DNA of 34,274 nucleotides. Origin: an uncultured Roseovarius sp. GTDB lineage: Bacteria; Pseudomonadota; Alphaproteobacteria; Rhodobacterales; Rhodobacteraceae. Shown in pieces: positions 9,928 through 17,316 of the stretch; the first letter of the stretch is position 1; the number at the start of each line of letters is the position of its first letter. A model generated the notes under the pieces. The model was not told where the DNA came from, ran no database searches, and was given only the letters and a program-made list of their open reading frames with translations. The stretch lies in contig CAKZYL010000382.1 in assembly GCA_937884705.1 (NCBI GenBank), positions 1-34,274 on the forward strand. The letters run 5' to 3'. The translations under genes and the position numbers were made by a program.

Positions 9928-10389
9928 ATGCTAGAAACCGGCCAAGCCGCACCCGATTTTACCCTGCCCAGGGATGGAGGAGATGCGGTCACGCTCTCAG
10001 ATGTCCGCCCGTCGCCCGTTATCTTGTTCTTTTATCCTAAAGACGACACATCGAGCTGCACCAAGGAGGCCGTGTCCTTTACGGAGCTTTCCGGCGCCTT
10101 CGAAGAGGCCGGGGTGAAGGTGTTTGGCATTTCCAAAGACACCGTGGCCAAGCACGACAAGTTTCGGGACAAACACAGCCTTAGTGTTCCGCTTTTGTCA
10201 GATGCTGAAACGGAGGTGTGTGAGGCCTACGGTGTTTGGAAAGAAAAGAAGATGTACGGGAAAACCTACATGGGCATTGAGCGGACCACGGTTCTGATCG
10301 ACGGGGCGGGCAACGTCGTTCAGGTTTGGCCAAAAGTGAGGGTGCCCGGTCACGCGGATGCTGTGCTTGAGGCTGTCAAAGCGATGTGA
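9928..10389 (+). CDS. bcp: Thioredoxin-dependent peroxiredoxin, Bcp/PrxQ type
   Basis: Bcp/PrxQ enzymes reduce hydroperoxides with electrons from thioredoxin. The protein has 153 residues, the usual length. The peroxidatic motif PKDDTSSC (P-x3-T-x2-C) is complete, with Cys44. The resolving Cys of the classical CX4C arrangement is missing (Val49), so it may use Cys98 in EVCEAYGVW or act as a 1-Cys enzyme. The start at 9928 is chosen because GTAGGAG lies 7 nt upstream and the protein then opens with the typical MLETGQAAPDFTL; a start 11 codons earlier would add an atypical tail. It stands alone on the plus strand, divergent from the YhdP-like gene. Confidence 0.93.
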   Translation: MLETGQAAPDFTLPRDGGDAVTLSDVRPSPVILFFYPKDDTSSCTKEAVSFTELSGAFEEAGVKVFGISKDTVAKHDKFRDKHSLSVPLLSDAETEVCEAYGVWKEKKMYGKTYMGIERTTVLIDGAGNVVQVWPKVRVPGHADAVLEAVKAM

Positions 10390-10696
10390 CAGTGCCGCCA
10401 AAGGGCCGATGATTGCCCCTGAAACGGCGACCGCGCAAAGTTATCCACAGATTAACCCTGCGAATGACAACGAAAGTTTGGAAAATTGCAGGGGTTTTGT
10501 GTGCCCGCCAGCAACCGGTGGGTGTAAATCGGCAAAATCTTGCCATTCCTTCGTCGAAACAGGCGGGTTCAAGGGCGCATCGGTCAATTTGCTTGCTCAC
10601 AAAAAGGGCATTTTGTAAGCGTTTGCGGGCGTGCTGCACCCGACCCGCTTTCGAACGGGTGTGCGGCCTTGGGGGACGGTGACAAACGGGGGTCTT
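10390..10696. other. Gene-free interval upstream of the M23 peptidase
   Basis: No convincing gene is seen in these 307 bp. It contains one perfect DnaA-box sequence, TTATCCACA (10441-10449), and a dyad CACCCG/CGGGTG at 10637-10661 shortly before the peptidase start. The promoter of the peptidase-bactofilin operon should lie here, but I find no convincing -35/-10 pair. Confidence 0.4.
10441..10449 (+). promoter_or_regulatory. DnaA-box-like sequence TTATCCACA
   Basis: This is an exact match to the strong DnaA box TTATCCACA, in the intergenic region between the peroxiredoxin and M23 genes. A single box does not make an origin; it could be a DnaA-regulated promoter element or chance. Confidence 0.3.
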
Positions 10697-12016
10697 GTGC
10701 GCTCACATCTTGCGATTAAATTCCACTCCTTTTTGGAGAGATATTTTCCTGAGCGACGGGTTTTTCTACGCTCGGATACGGACACGCGGTTCATAAGACT
10801 GCGATCAGAAACGCAGTTGATTGCATTCGTTGGGACAACGGCTCTTGTCGCATGGACCATCATTTCCACAGCGATCCTGCTGATGGACTCGATCGGATCC
10901 GGCAATTTCCGCGAGCAGGCCAAGCGGGATCAATCGACCTATGAACACCGCCTCAACTCACTGGAGGCTGAACGAGACCAGCGTGCGATGGAAGCGGCCG
11001 CCGCTCAAGAGCGGTTCAACTCTGCTCTTGAGCAAATATCGACGATGCAGTCAGAGCTTTTGGCCTCTGAGGTGCGGCGCAAAGAGCTTGAGACCGGCAT
11101 TGACGTCATTCAAACCACGCTGCGCCGGACCATGAAAGAACGCGAAGCGGCGGAAAAGCTCATCGACGATTTCAAGACCGCGCGTGACACTGAGACCGCG
11201 CTGGCCGCAGCAAATCCGGGTACGTTAGGCGTTGATCCCATAAAACAAATGCTCACAGTGGCGCTTGAAGAAACGGCGCGGGAACGCGACGAGATCGAGG
11301 ACAACGCCAAGCAGGCGCTCTCTGATGCCAAGGAAATGGCGCTTACGATCGAACTGATGCGCGATGAAAACGATGCGATTTTCCGCCAGCTTGAAGATGC
11401 ATTGACGATCTCTGTTGAGCCGTTGGACAAAATGTTCAGCGCCGCTGGCCTCAATACCGAAGACATGCTGGACGCCGTGCGCCGCGGCTATTCTGGACAG
11501 GGCGGCCCGCTGATGCCGCTGTCTTTCTCGACCCGTGGGGAGGAGCTTTCAACGGACGCTATGCGGGCCAATCGTGTGATTGACGAACTTGACCGATTGA
11601 ACATCTACCGGCTCGCGGCACAGCAGGCGCCGTTTGCGATGCCCGTGAAAGGATCGTTCAGGTATACGTCCGGCTTTGGCATGCGGTGGGGCCGGATGCA
11701 CAGCGGCACCGACTTTGCGGCACGGCACGGCACACCGATCTACTCGACAGCAGACGGCGTCGTGACCGAGGCGGAGTGGTCTTCGGGCTATGGTCGCATG
11801 GTGACCATCCGACATGAGTTTGGAATTGAAACACGGTATGCGCATCTGTCCCGCATCCGTGTACGGGAAGGGGAAAGGGTATCGCGCGGAGACCGGATTG
11901 GTGATATGGGGAACACTGGACGTTCCACCGGTACACATCTACACTACGAAATTCGTGTTGGTGGTAAGGCCGTCAACCCCATGATATACATCAAGGCTGC
12001 GAGAAATGTTTTCTAA
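10697..12016 (+). CDS. Membrane-anchored M23 family (LytM-type) peptidoglycan endopeptidase
   Basis: This is a cell-wall endopeptidase of about 439 residues. It has a short cytoplasmic N-terminus, one transmembrane helix (about 41-63), a coiled-coil stretch (about 75-170) and a C-terminal LytM domain. Zinc ligands and catalytic residues are present: His335 and Asp339 in MHSGTDF, His383 in YAHLS, and His414 and His416 in THLHYE. The active site is therefore intact, unlike in EnvC-type activators. I start at GTG 10697, where VRSHLAIKFHSFLERYFPE opens the protein and GGGGG lies shortly upstream; a GTG at 10631 would add 22 atypical residues. The end overlaps the bactofilin gene by 11 nt, suggesting a joint role in localised wall synthesis. 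Confidence 0.9.
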   Translation: MRSHLAIKFHSFLERYFPERRVFLRSDTDTRFIRLRSETQLIAFVGTTALVAWTIISTAILLMDSIGSGNFREQAKRDQSTYEHRLNSLEAERDQRAMEAAAAQERFNSALEQISTMQSELLASEVRRKELETGIDVIQTTLRRTMKEREAAEKLIDDFKTARDTETALAAANPGTLGVDPIKQMLTVALEETARERDEIEDNAKQALSDAKEMALTIELMRDENDAIFRQLEDALTISVEPLDKMFSAAGLNTEDMLDAVRRGYSGQGGPLMPLSFSTRGEELSTDAMRANRVIDELDRLNIYRLAAQQAPFAMPVKGSFRYTSGFGMRWGRMHSGTDFAARHGTPIYSTADGVVTEAEWSSGYGRMVTIRHEFGIETRYAHLSRIRVREGERVSRGDRIGDMGNTGRSTGTHLHYEIRVGGKAVNPMIYIKAARNVF

Positions 12017-12539
12017 AAGCAAAATCAATGACCCCGCCCCCAAACCTGAGTCTGCGGTCAAGCCATCTGTGCCGGATCCTCGCACAGAAGTCGCCCGGCC
12101 TGATGCCGCTTCAGCAGAATTCCGCGCGACCGCTCCCAAAGCAAAGCCGCCCGCCTCAATTCTGTCGGCAGACTTGCACGTCACAGGCAACCTGAAGACG
12201 ACCGGCGATATCCAGGTCGAAGGCACTGTAGAGGGCGACATCCGCGCGCATCTTCTGACCATTGGTGAGGGGGCGACCATCAAGGGGGAAGTGATGGCCG
12301 ACGACGTGGTGATCAACGGTCGCATCGTTGGACGTGTGCGTGGTCTGAAAGTGCGCCTGACATCCACGGCCCGTGTCGAAGGCGATATCATCCACAAGAC
12401 CATCGCGATTGAATCCGGCGCGCATTTCGAGGGATCCGTTCAGCGCCAGGATGATCCGCTCAACGCCAAGGCAAAGGCGGCTCCACTGAAGCCGGGCACC
12501 CCGGCGCAAACGAAGCCGGTGGAGGCTGCCAAAGGGTAA
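12006..12539 (+). CDS. Bactofilin (polymer-forming cytoskeletal protein)
   Basis: Bactofilins polymerise without nucleotide into filaments that recruit cell-wall enzymes. The 177-residue protein has a Pro/Ala-rich, likely disordered N-terminal tail (about 1-50), a central beta-helix domain (about 55-150) with regularly spaced Gly and hydrophobic residues (for example VTGNLKTTGDIQVEGTVEGD), and a Lys/Ala/Pro-rich C-terminal tail. That is the standard bactofilin layout. The ATG lies within the last codons of the M23 peptidase gene (ATGTTTTCTAA), so the two are translationally linked. Paired bactofilin and M23 peptidase genes are known in other alphaproteobacteria, for example BacA and LmdC of Hyphomonas. 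A strong terminator follows. Confidence 0.93.
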   Translation: MFSKSKINDPAPKPESAVKPSVPDPRTEVARPDAASAEFRATAPKAKPPASILSADLHVTGNLKTTGDIQVEGTVEGDIRAHLLTIGEGATIKGEVMADDVVINGRIVGRVRGLKVRLTSTARVEGDIIHKTIAIESGAHFEGSVQRQDDPLNAKAKAAPLKPGTPAQTKPVEAAKG

Positions 12540-12559
12540 ATCTCCTACTTTAGGATTTG

Positions 12560-12591
12560 AAAAAGCGCGCCTTGCTTTCGGCGCGCTTTTT
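12560..12591. terminator. Bidirectional rho-independent terminator
   Basis: A perfect 12-bp stem, AAAAAGCGCGCC and GGCGCGCTTTTT, encloses an 8-nt loop. It gives a GC-rich hairpin with a U-tract in either direction. It lies 20 nt after the bactofilin stop and directly after the stop of the convergent dioxygenase gene, so it likely serves both. Confidence 0.93.
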
Positions 12592-12595
12592 GTTT

Positions 12596-13459
12596 TCAGC
12601 TCGCTTGTTTTTGGCGACGACCTTCTCGGCGATCCCGCACAACGGTGACGCGATTCATACATCTGTACTGAGGCAAGTAATCGGCAACCGCGTAATGCAT
12701 CGTGCACCGGTTATCCCACATCGCCATATCCCCTGCCCGCCAGCGCCAGCGCATCTGATCTTCCGGCGTATTCATGTGATTGCAGAGCCATGTCTTCAAC
12801 GCGTTGGCTTCGTTCGTCGGCAAGCCCTGGATGTGCGTCACGAAAGCCTCATTGAAATTGAGGAACTTACGCCCCGTGACAGGATGCGTGCCGATCAGCG
12901 GGCGCACCATGTGACCAAACCGACCCACGGCGGCATCCAATCTTTCTTTGGCGGAGGCTGTTTGGCTGTCCGTTCCAAAAGTGTTTCGAAAATCGCCCAT
13001 GTCATGGATCGCATCCAGCCCTTCAAGATCACGCTTCATGCCGTCTGGAAGGCGATCATAAGCTGCATAACACGACGACCACATCGTATCGCCGCCCACC
13101 TCGGGCACCGTTCGAGCCAATAGGATAGACGCGAAAGGCTGCTGGGCTTTAAACGTCAGATCGGTGTGCCAGCTGTTGGTATCCGGCGGCGCGCCGCTGT
13201 CATTTTCCAGTTTTACAATCCGGTCAAAGCCCTCGACATGGGGATAGAGCGGATGCGGCTCATCCACATCGCCAAAGGCTTGGGCCAGGGCTAAATGCGC
13301 GGTGGGGCTGATCTCTGTGCCGCGCATGAAAATCACCTGATGATCAATCAAAGCCCGGTAGAGCATTTCAACGACAGCGTCACTGGGGGTGTCGCTGATG
13401 TCTATCCCACTGAGCACGGCCCCGAGGGCGGGCGTGATACGTTCAATCTCCATCGTCAT
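12596..13459 (-). CDS. TauD/TfdA family Fe(II)/2-oxoglutarate dioxygenase
   Basis: This 287-residue enzyme belongs to the TauD/TfdA family, which hydroxylates substrates such as taurine with 2-oxoglutarate and O2, with sulfite released when the substrate is a sulfonate. The Fe ligands His98 and Asp100 (SWHTDLTF) and His255 (MHYAVADY) are in place, as are the 2-oxoglutarate-binding Arg266 and Arg270. The segments THPVTGRKFLNFNEAF and WDNRCTMHYAVADYLP resemble taurine dioxygenase closely, but I cannot call the substrate. GGGAGG lies only 3 nt before the first ATG and 9 nt before a second at 13453, so translation may begin at 13453. It follows the LLM oxidoreductase gene on the same strand after 181 bp. 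Confidence 0.88.
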   Translation of the reverse strand: MTMEIERITPALGAVLSGIDISDTPSDAVVEMLYRALIDHQVIFMRGTEISPTAHLALAQAFGDVDEPHPLYPHVEGFDRIVKLENDSGAPPDTNSWHTDLTFKAQQPFASILLARTVPEVGGDTMWSSCYAAYDRLPDGMKRDLEGLDAIHDMGDFRNTFGTDSQTASAKERLDAAVGRFGHMVRPLIGTHPVTGRKFLNFNEAFVTHIQGLPTNEANALKTWLCNHMNTPEDQMRWRWRAGDMAMWDNRCTMHYAVADYLPQYRCMNRVTVVRDRREGRRQKQAS

Positions 13460-13640
13460 GATCCTCCCAACCGCGAGGCTACTCTATCTGGGGATCACAC
13501 AGCCACATCGTTCGCGACGAAAATGTCGTCTTCGGAGTGTGCGCTGCTGAACGCGCCATCCGCGCGTAGAGACAATTATGCTTTGTATTGCAGTGTCTCA
13601 CGTTCGATACTTCATGTGGAAAGCCCGGTAGGCCCACCAA

Positions 13641-14696
13641 TCACGCGTGCGCAAGCTCTCTTTCGGCAAAGGCCGGCATCACCTTGTCGATGAAAAGCTG
13701 CAGAGAGCGTTTCTGCTGCGTCAAATCCATACCCATCGACGCGTAGTAGACGAATGCATCCGCGCCATAGGCTTTATGCGCCTCGAGCTTTTCGATCACC
13801 TGATCCGGCGCCCCAAACATGAGGTTGTGCTCCAGCATTTCTGGGTCCACACGGGCGTTGCCGTCAAGGTCAGCTAGGGGAACTTGGTCTGGGAAGCCGT
13901 TGTTAACCTGACCTTTTTTCATCATCAGGTTGCCAAACTGCCCCAGCACATGCCGGATAGAGCCCATGGCCGCCTGCCGATCGGCTTCATTTTCATAGAC
14001 CGCTGCGTGGCGCATCACGGCCCAATCGCCTTTAAACGGTTTGCCAGCTTTCTCCACGGCGTCATCAAGGCGCCGCCGGTAGGTCTCCACCTCGGACATC
14101 GGCATTGTCAGCGGCCAGCTGAGGATATTGCAATCGTGCTCTACAGCATAATCGAACGTCACAGGCGCGCGGGCGGCGACCCAGACGGGCACGTCTTTTT
14201 GCACCGGTTTGGGGCATGACGTGGACGTGGGGAACTGCCAGAACTCTCCGTCATGGGCATAGTCGCCTTCCCACAGCTTTTGCACAACCGGCAGAGATTC
14301 CTGCATGTAGCGCCAGCTGTCCCGCTGATCGAGACCAGGCTTCATTCGGTCGAACTCCCGCTGGTAAGCCCCTGATCCTATGCCGAATTCCAGGCGCCCG
14401 TCGCTCAGAAGATCGAGCATCGCAGCCTCACCGGCAAGGTTGATCGGGTGCCAGTACGCCGCGTTCACTACGCCCACGCCGAGGCGGATGCGCTTGGCAT
14501 GTTCGCCCCACCAAGTCAGCAATTGAAATGGGTTGGGCGCAATGGTCATCTCAAGCGCATGATGCTCCGCGGCCCAGGCAATCTCAAAACCTGCCGCATC
14601 TGCCATTTGCACCATCTCGAGCGTGTGATCGCGCACGGCCTTCATATCTGTCGAGGGGTCCATCCGCTCGAGATTGATCGCGAGGTGAAACTTCAT
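13641..14696 (-). CDS. LLM class (luciferase-like) flavin-dependent oxidoreductase
   Basis: The 351-residue protein has the (beta/alpha)8 sequence pattern of bacterial luciferase-like monooxygenases. It opens MKFHLAINLERMDPSTDM, has AAEHHALE near residue 47, RIRLGVGVVNAAYWHPINLAGE, then LSDGRLEFGIGSGAYQREF. Family members use reduced FMN and O2 to oxidise many substrates, including alkanesulfonates and amines; this one lacks obvious marks of SsuD. The start at 14696 is set by AAAGGAG 7 nt upstream; upstream in-frame codons look atypical. It heads a minus-strand pair with the TauD-type gene and is divergent from a LysR gene, its likely regulator. Confidence 0.88.
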   Translation of the reverse strand: MKFHLAINLERMDPSTDMKAVRDHTLEMVQMADAAGFEIAWAAEHHALEMTIAPNPFQLLTWWGEHAKRIRLGVGVVNAAYWHPINLAGEAAMLDLLSDGRLEFGIGSGAYQREFDRMKPGLDQRDSWRYMQESLPVVQKLWEGDYAHDGEFWQFPTSTSCPKPVQKDVPVWVAARAPVTFDYAVEHDCNILSWPLTMPMSEVETYRRRLDDAVEKAGKPFKGDWAVMRHAAVYENEADRQAAMGSIRHVLGQFGNLMMKKGQVNNGFPDQVPLADLDGNARVDPEMLEHNLMFGAPDQVIEKLEAHKAYGADAFVYYASMGMDLTQQKRSLQLFIDKVMPAFAERELAHA

Positions 14697-14830
14697 GCTG
14701 AACTCCTTTCTGATCGGGTAACGGCGTCGACAAACCAGCTGAGACATGCGCTTGACGCCGCATCGCAAAGACATGTCAGAGCCTGCCACAGAAAATCACT
14801 TCTTGAAATTGAATTTATTTGGCGAGAAAG

Positions 14831-14845
14831 TTCGGAAAATCCGAA
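14831..14845. promoter_or_regulatory. Dyad TTCGGA-AAA-TCCGAA with T-N11-A core (predicted LysR site)
   Basis: A perfect inverted repeat with 6-bp arms and a 3-bp spacer ends 12 bp before the ATG of the LysR gene, in the divergent gap to the LLM oxidoreductase. The positions T-CGGAAAATCCG-A fit the T-N11-A rule for LysR-type regulators. Placement suggests autoregulation and control of the divergent operon. Confidence 0.6.
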
Positions 14846-14857
14846 TTGATAACGATC

Positions 14858-15700
14858 ATGAACATCACGGCCCTCAAAACCTTTCTGGCCATTGTGGACA
14901 CCGGATCACTGGTCCGTGCTTCACAAGTGCTGCATGTGACACAATCCACGGTGACGGCGCGGCTCAAATCTTTGGAAGATGAACTGGGCCAGCAGCTGCT
15001 CAATCGTCAGAAATCCGGAACGACACTCACCCCTGCCGGTACGCGGCTTTTGAGTTATGCGCGGATCATGACGGGGCTGTGGCAACAGGCCAAGTATGAA
15101 ACCGGGTTGCCCGCGGGGCTTGCCTCTGTGTGTACCTTTGGATGTGATCGCGAGTTGTGGCACGGGCCCGGGTGGGCCTTCTTTTCCGGGGTCATTGCTC
15201 AAAATCCCGATATCGCGGTGTCCGTGCGTCAGGGCGGCGCGCGAGATCTGGACATGTGGCTCTCTGAGGGGGCCGTGGATGTCATCATGACATTTGAAAG
15301 CGTGACCAGAGGGGCGCAAACCGTACACGCCTTGCCACCCGAAACCCTTCTGCTCTGCTCCGATCGGCCGGATACGCCGATGGATGCCGACCCGCTCTAT
15401 ACCTTTGTCGATCACGGAGAAGACTACCGCCGCCAGCATGCCGAAGACTACCACGATGCGGGTGTGGCCCGGATCAGCTTTGATAGTTCTTGGTGGGCCC
15501 TGCAATGCATTCTAGATCGCGGCGGATCGGCCTATCTGCCCGAGACGATGGTGCGGCCTTACCTAGAGGATGGTCGCCTTTACCCCGTCGCCCACGCACC
15601 CATCTATCAGCGCAAGAAGAACCTGATCGCCAATGACGCATCTGTGCAGAACTGGGCGTGGTTTCAAACCCTGATAGACGATCTGCGAGGCGGCGCGTGA
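14858..15700 (+). CDS. LysR family transcriptional regulator
   Basis: This is a 280-residue LysR-type regulator. The winged helix-turn-helix occupies about residues 1-60: ALKTFLAIVDTGSLVRASQVLHVTQSTVTARLKSLE followed by LGQQLLNR and TLTPAGTRLL, all typical. The C-terminal part is the inducer-binding domain. I choose the ATG at 14858 because it places MNITALKTFL, the normal LysR beginning, at the N-terminus; no strong ribosome binding site is visible there, and an in-frame TTG at 14819 would add 13 residues. It is divergent from the LLM/TauD pair and 59 bp upstream of the ureohydrolase gene, so it may control both directions. The ligand is unknown. Confidence 0.9.
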   Translation: MNITALKTFLAIVDTGSLVRASQVLHVTQSTVTARLKSLEDELGQQLLNRQKSGTTLTPAGTRLLSYARIMTGLWQQAKYETGLPAGLASVCTFGCDRELWHGPGWAFFSGVIAQNPDIAVSVRQGGARDLDMWLSEGAVDVIMTFESVTRGAQTVHALPPETLLLCSDRPDTPMDADPLYTFVDHGEDYRRQHAEDYHDAGVARISFDSSWWALQCILDRGGSAYLPETMVRPYLEDGRLYPVAHAPIYQRKKNLIANDASVQNWAWFQTLIDDLRGGA

Positions 15701-15759
15701 TCCTTGCCAAAGCGACGGGCGCGCGCCTAGCATCCTGCACAAAGTAAAAGGATGCCCCC

Positions 15760-16749
15760 ATGACCGATCGTTATCAGAAATCCATGATGGATAATCTCTA
15801 TTGGTGGGGCATTCCGACAATGTTTCGATGCCCCCATGCCGGGCCCGAGGACCACGATATCGCGCTTGTCGGGGTTCCGCATTCCACGGGCAACGGCACA
15901 ACCGAACGGGATCAGCATCTGGGCCCGAGGGCCTTGCGCCATGTCTCGGCAGTGCAACGCCGGGTACATTCTGTCTTTGGCGTCGACCCCTGGAACGATG
16001 TGAAAATAGCCGATGTGGGCGATGTGCCTTTCCCGCGCGCCAATGACAATGAAGACTGCATCGAACGCATCACAGAGTTTTATGGAGACATCGACATGGC
16101 CGAGGCGCGCCCCGTGTCCATTGGCGGGGATCACTCGATCACCGGCGGCATCGTGCAAGCGCTTGGAAAAGGAAAGCTGGCCAAGGGCGGGCCGGTCTCG
16201 TTTCTGCATCTCGATGCCCATACGGACGTATTCACCAAGGTCGATCACTTTCTCGGCGCCAAGAAATCCGCAGCGCATTGGGGGGCCTATCTGGCCGATC
16301 AGGGCGATGTCGATCCCACCCGCTCCATGCAGATCGGTCTGCGCGGGCATCCAAGATCGCTCGATTGGCTGCAGCCGTCATATGAGTATGGCTACAACAT
16401 CGTAACCATGGCTGAGTTTCGCGCGCGCGGTCTGACAGACGTGGCGGCGCAGACCCGCGAGGTTTTGGGCGATCGCCCGGTCTACATCACATTTGACCTC
16501 GACTGTCTGGACCCGACAGTGGCCCCGGCCGTGTCCAATCTGGAGCCAGGTGAGAAAGGGTTCGACATTGACGAGGCGGTCGGTTTGATCCGGGCCGCGC
16601 GTGGGCTCAATGTGATTGGCGGCGACGTGGTTTGTATGATGCCCACCAAGGATGCGCCCAACAACATCACCGCGCTGACAGCGGCGGCCGTCATGTTCGA
16701 GATGATTTCTCTGATCACTGAAAACATCGTGAAAGAGAAAGGCACATGA
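15760..16749 (+). CDS. Ureohydrolase (arginase/agmatinase family)
   Basis: Ureohydrolases cleave guanidino compounds to urea and an amine with a two-manganese centre. The 329-residue protein keeps all metal ligands: His125 in GGDHS, Asp152, His154 and Asp156 in LDAHTD, and Asp246 and Asp248 in TFDLDCLDP. The N-terminal part, GVPHSTGNGTTERDQHLGPRALR, differs from the usual agmatinase GTxxRPGAR loop, so the substrate may not be agmatine; guanidinobutyrate, guanidinopropionate or another guanidino acid are possible. AAAGGA lies 9 nt before the ATG. It follows the LysR gene closely and shares a divergent locus with the LLM and TauD-type oxygenases. Family assignment is firm; substrate is open. 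Confidence 0.9.
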   Translation: MTDRYQKSMMDNLYWWGIPTMFRCPHAGPEDHDIALVGVPHSTGNGTTERDQHLGPRALRHVSAVQRRVHSVFGVDPWNDVKIADVGDVPFPRANDNEDCIERITEFYGDIDMAEARPVSIGGDHSITGGIVQALGKGKLAKGGPVSFLHLDAHTDVFTKVDHFLGAKKSAAHWGAYLADQGDVDPTRSMQIGLRGHPRSLDWLQPSYEYGYNIVTMAEFRARGLTDVAAQTREVLGDRPVYITFDLDCLDPTVAPAVSNLEPGEKGFDIDEAVGLIRAARGLNVIGGDVVCMMPTKDAPNNITALTAAAVMFEMISLITENIVKEKGT

Positions 16750-17005
16750 GTACTGCGGCCTGCGCGCCTTTTCGGTGTGTGAGGGGTCGTGGAGCGGTCT
16801 TTGAGGACAGCGATTCGGTAGTTTCGCGGTCTTTGCCCGGGTCCCGAGATATAGGCGTCACGTGTTTGCGCTAACCCCATCATAATTCTGGTTTGTACGT
16901 CTCGTCAGATTTTGCGATCGTTTCCAGAACTTGCATGACTAATGAGCAGACCCGCAGAATTGTTGATTAATTGGCAACGATAAAGGCAAGCTTGCGCAGT
17001 ATAAC

Positions 17006-17014
17006 TGTGGATAA
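17006..17014 (-). promoter_or_regulatory. DnaA-box-like sequence TTATCCACA
   Basis: An exact TTATCCACA on the minus strand, the second perfect copy in the window, again in a gene-free stretch. It lies about 110 bp upstream of the candidate small ORF. Function is unproven. Confidence 0.3.
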
Positions 17015-17122
17015 ATCTAGATTTGCTCCATCAATTATGAAAGCCTCTGAGTATGGAGACCGGGCGCTTAAGGGTTTCAGCGTTTTTTGGTCGACATTGT
17101 GTTAGTTATTATGGAGGGGCAC

Positions 17123-17248
17123 ATGGCCCAGACACCCCAAAAAGACGCCGAGGCAGGCACCAAGACAGAACAGACAACAGCTCAGAGCAAAGAGACCGGT
17201 GTGAAGACAATCCCAGCACGTGTGTTTACGGATTTCGCCGCGATCTAG
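17123..17248 (+). CDS. Candidate small protein, 41 residues
   Basis: An ATG preceded by GGAGGGG at about 5-8 nt opens a 41-codon frame that begins MAQTPQKDAEAGTKTEQTT and ends VFTDFAAI. The composition is hydrophilic and low-complexity (Gln, Thr, Lys, Glu, Ala) with a more hydrophobic last ten residues. I do not recognise the protein. The strong ribosome binding site and the otherwise empty 567-bp surroundings favour a real small gene. It could also be the beginning of a decayed longer gene, as its end resembles the entry to a folded domain. Confidence 0.45.
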   Translation: MAQTPQKDAEAGTKTEQTTAQSKETGVKTIPARVFTDFAAI

Positions 17249-17316
17249 ATCGGAGCATATGGAAACGTGACGTTATCGACTGCCGGTATGGCAGATCGCT
17301 CAGGGTAAGTTTGTGT

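Larger units (their letters stand above)
16750..17316. other. 567-bp interval without a large gene
   Basis: Between the ureohydrolase and the convergent Ldh-type gene I find no large gene. The left part shows a perfect DnaA-box sequence on the minus strand (17006-17014) and AT-rich stretches around 16950-17040. The right part contains a candidate 41-codon ORF (17123-17248). No clear terminator is seen for either flanking gene; a short CTGCC/GGCAG dyad near 17280 has no U-tract. Confidence 0.5.

Noticed and set aside
13641-14696. LLM oxidoreductase as alkanesulfonate monooxygenase SsuD
   Set aside because: No ssu transport genes nearby and no SsuD-specific pattern that I can recognise; left at family level.
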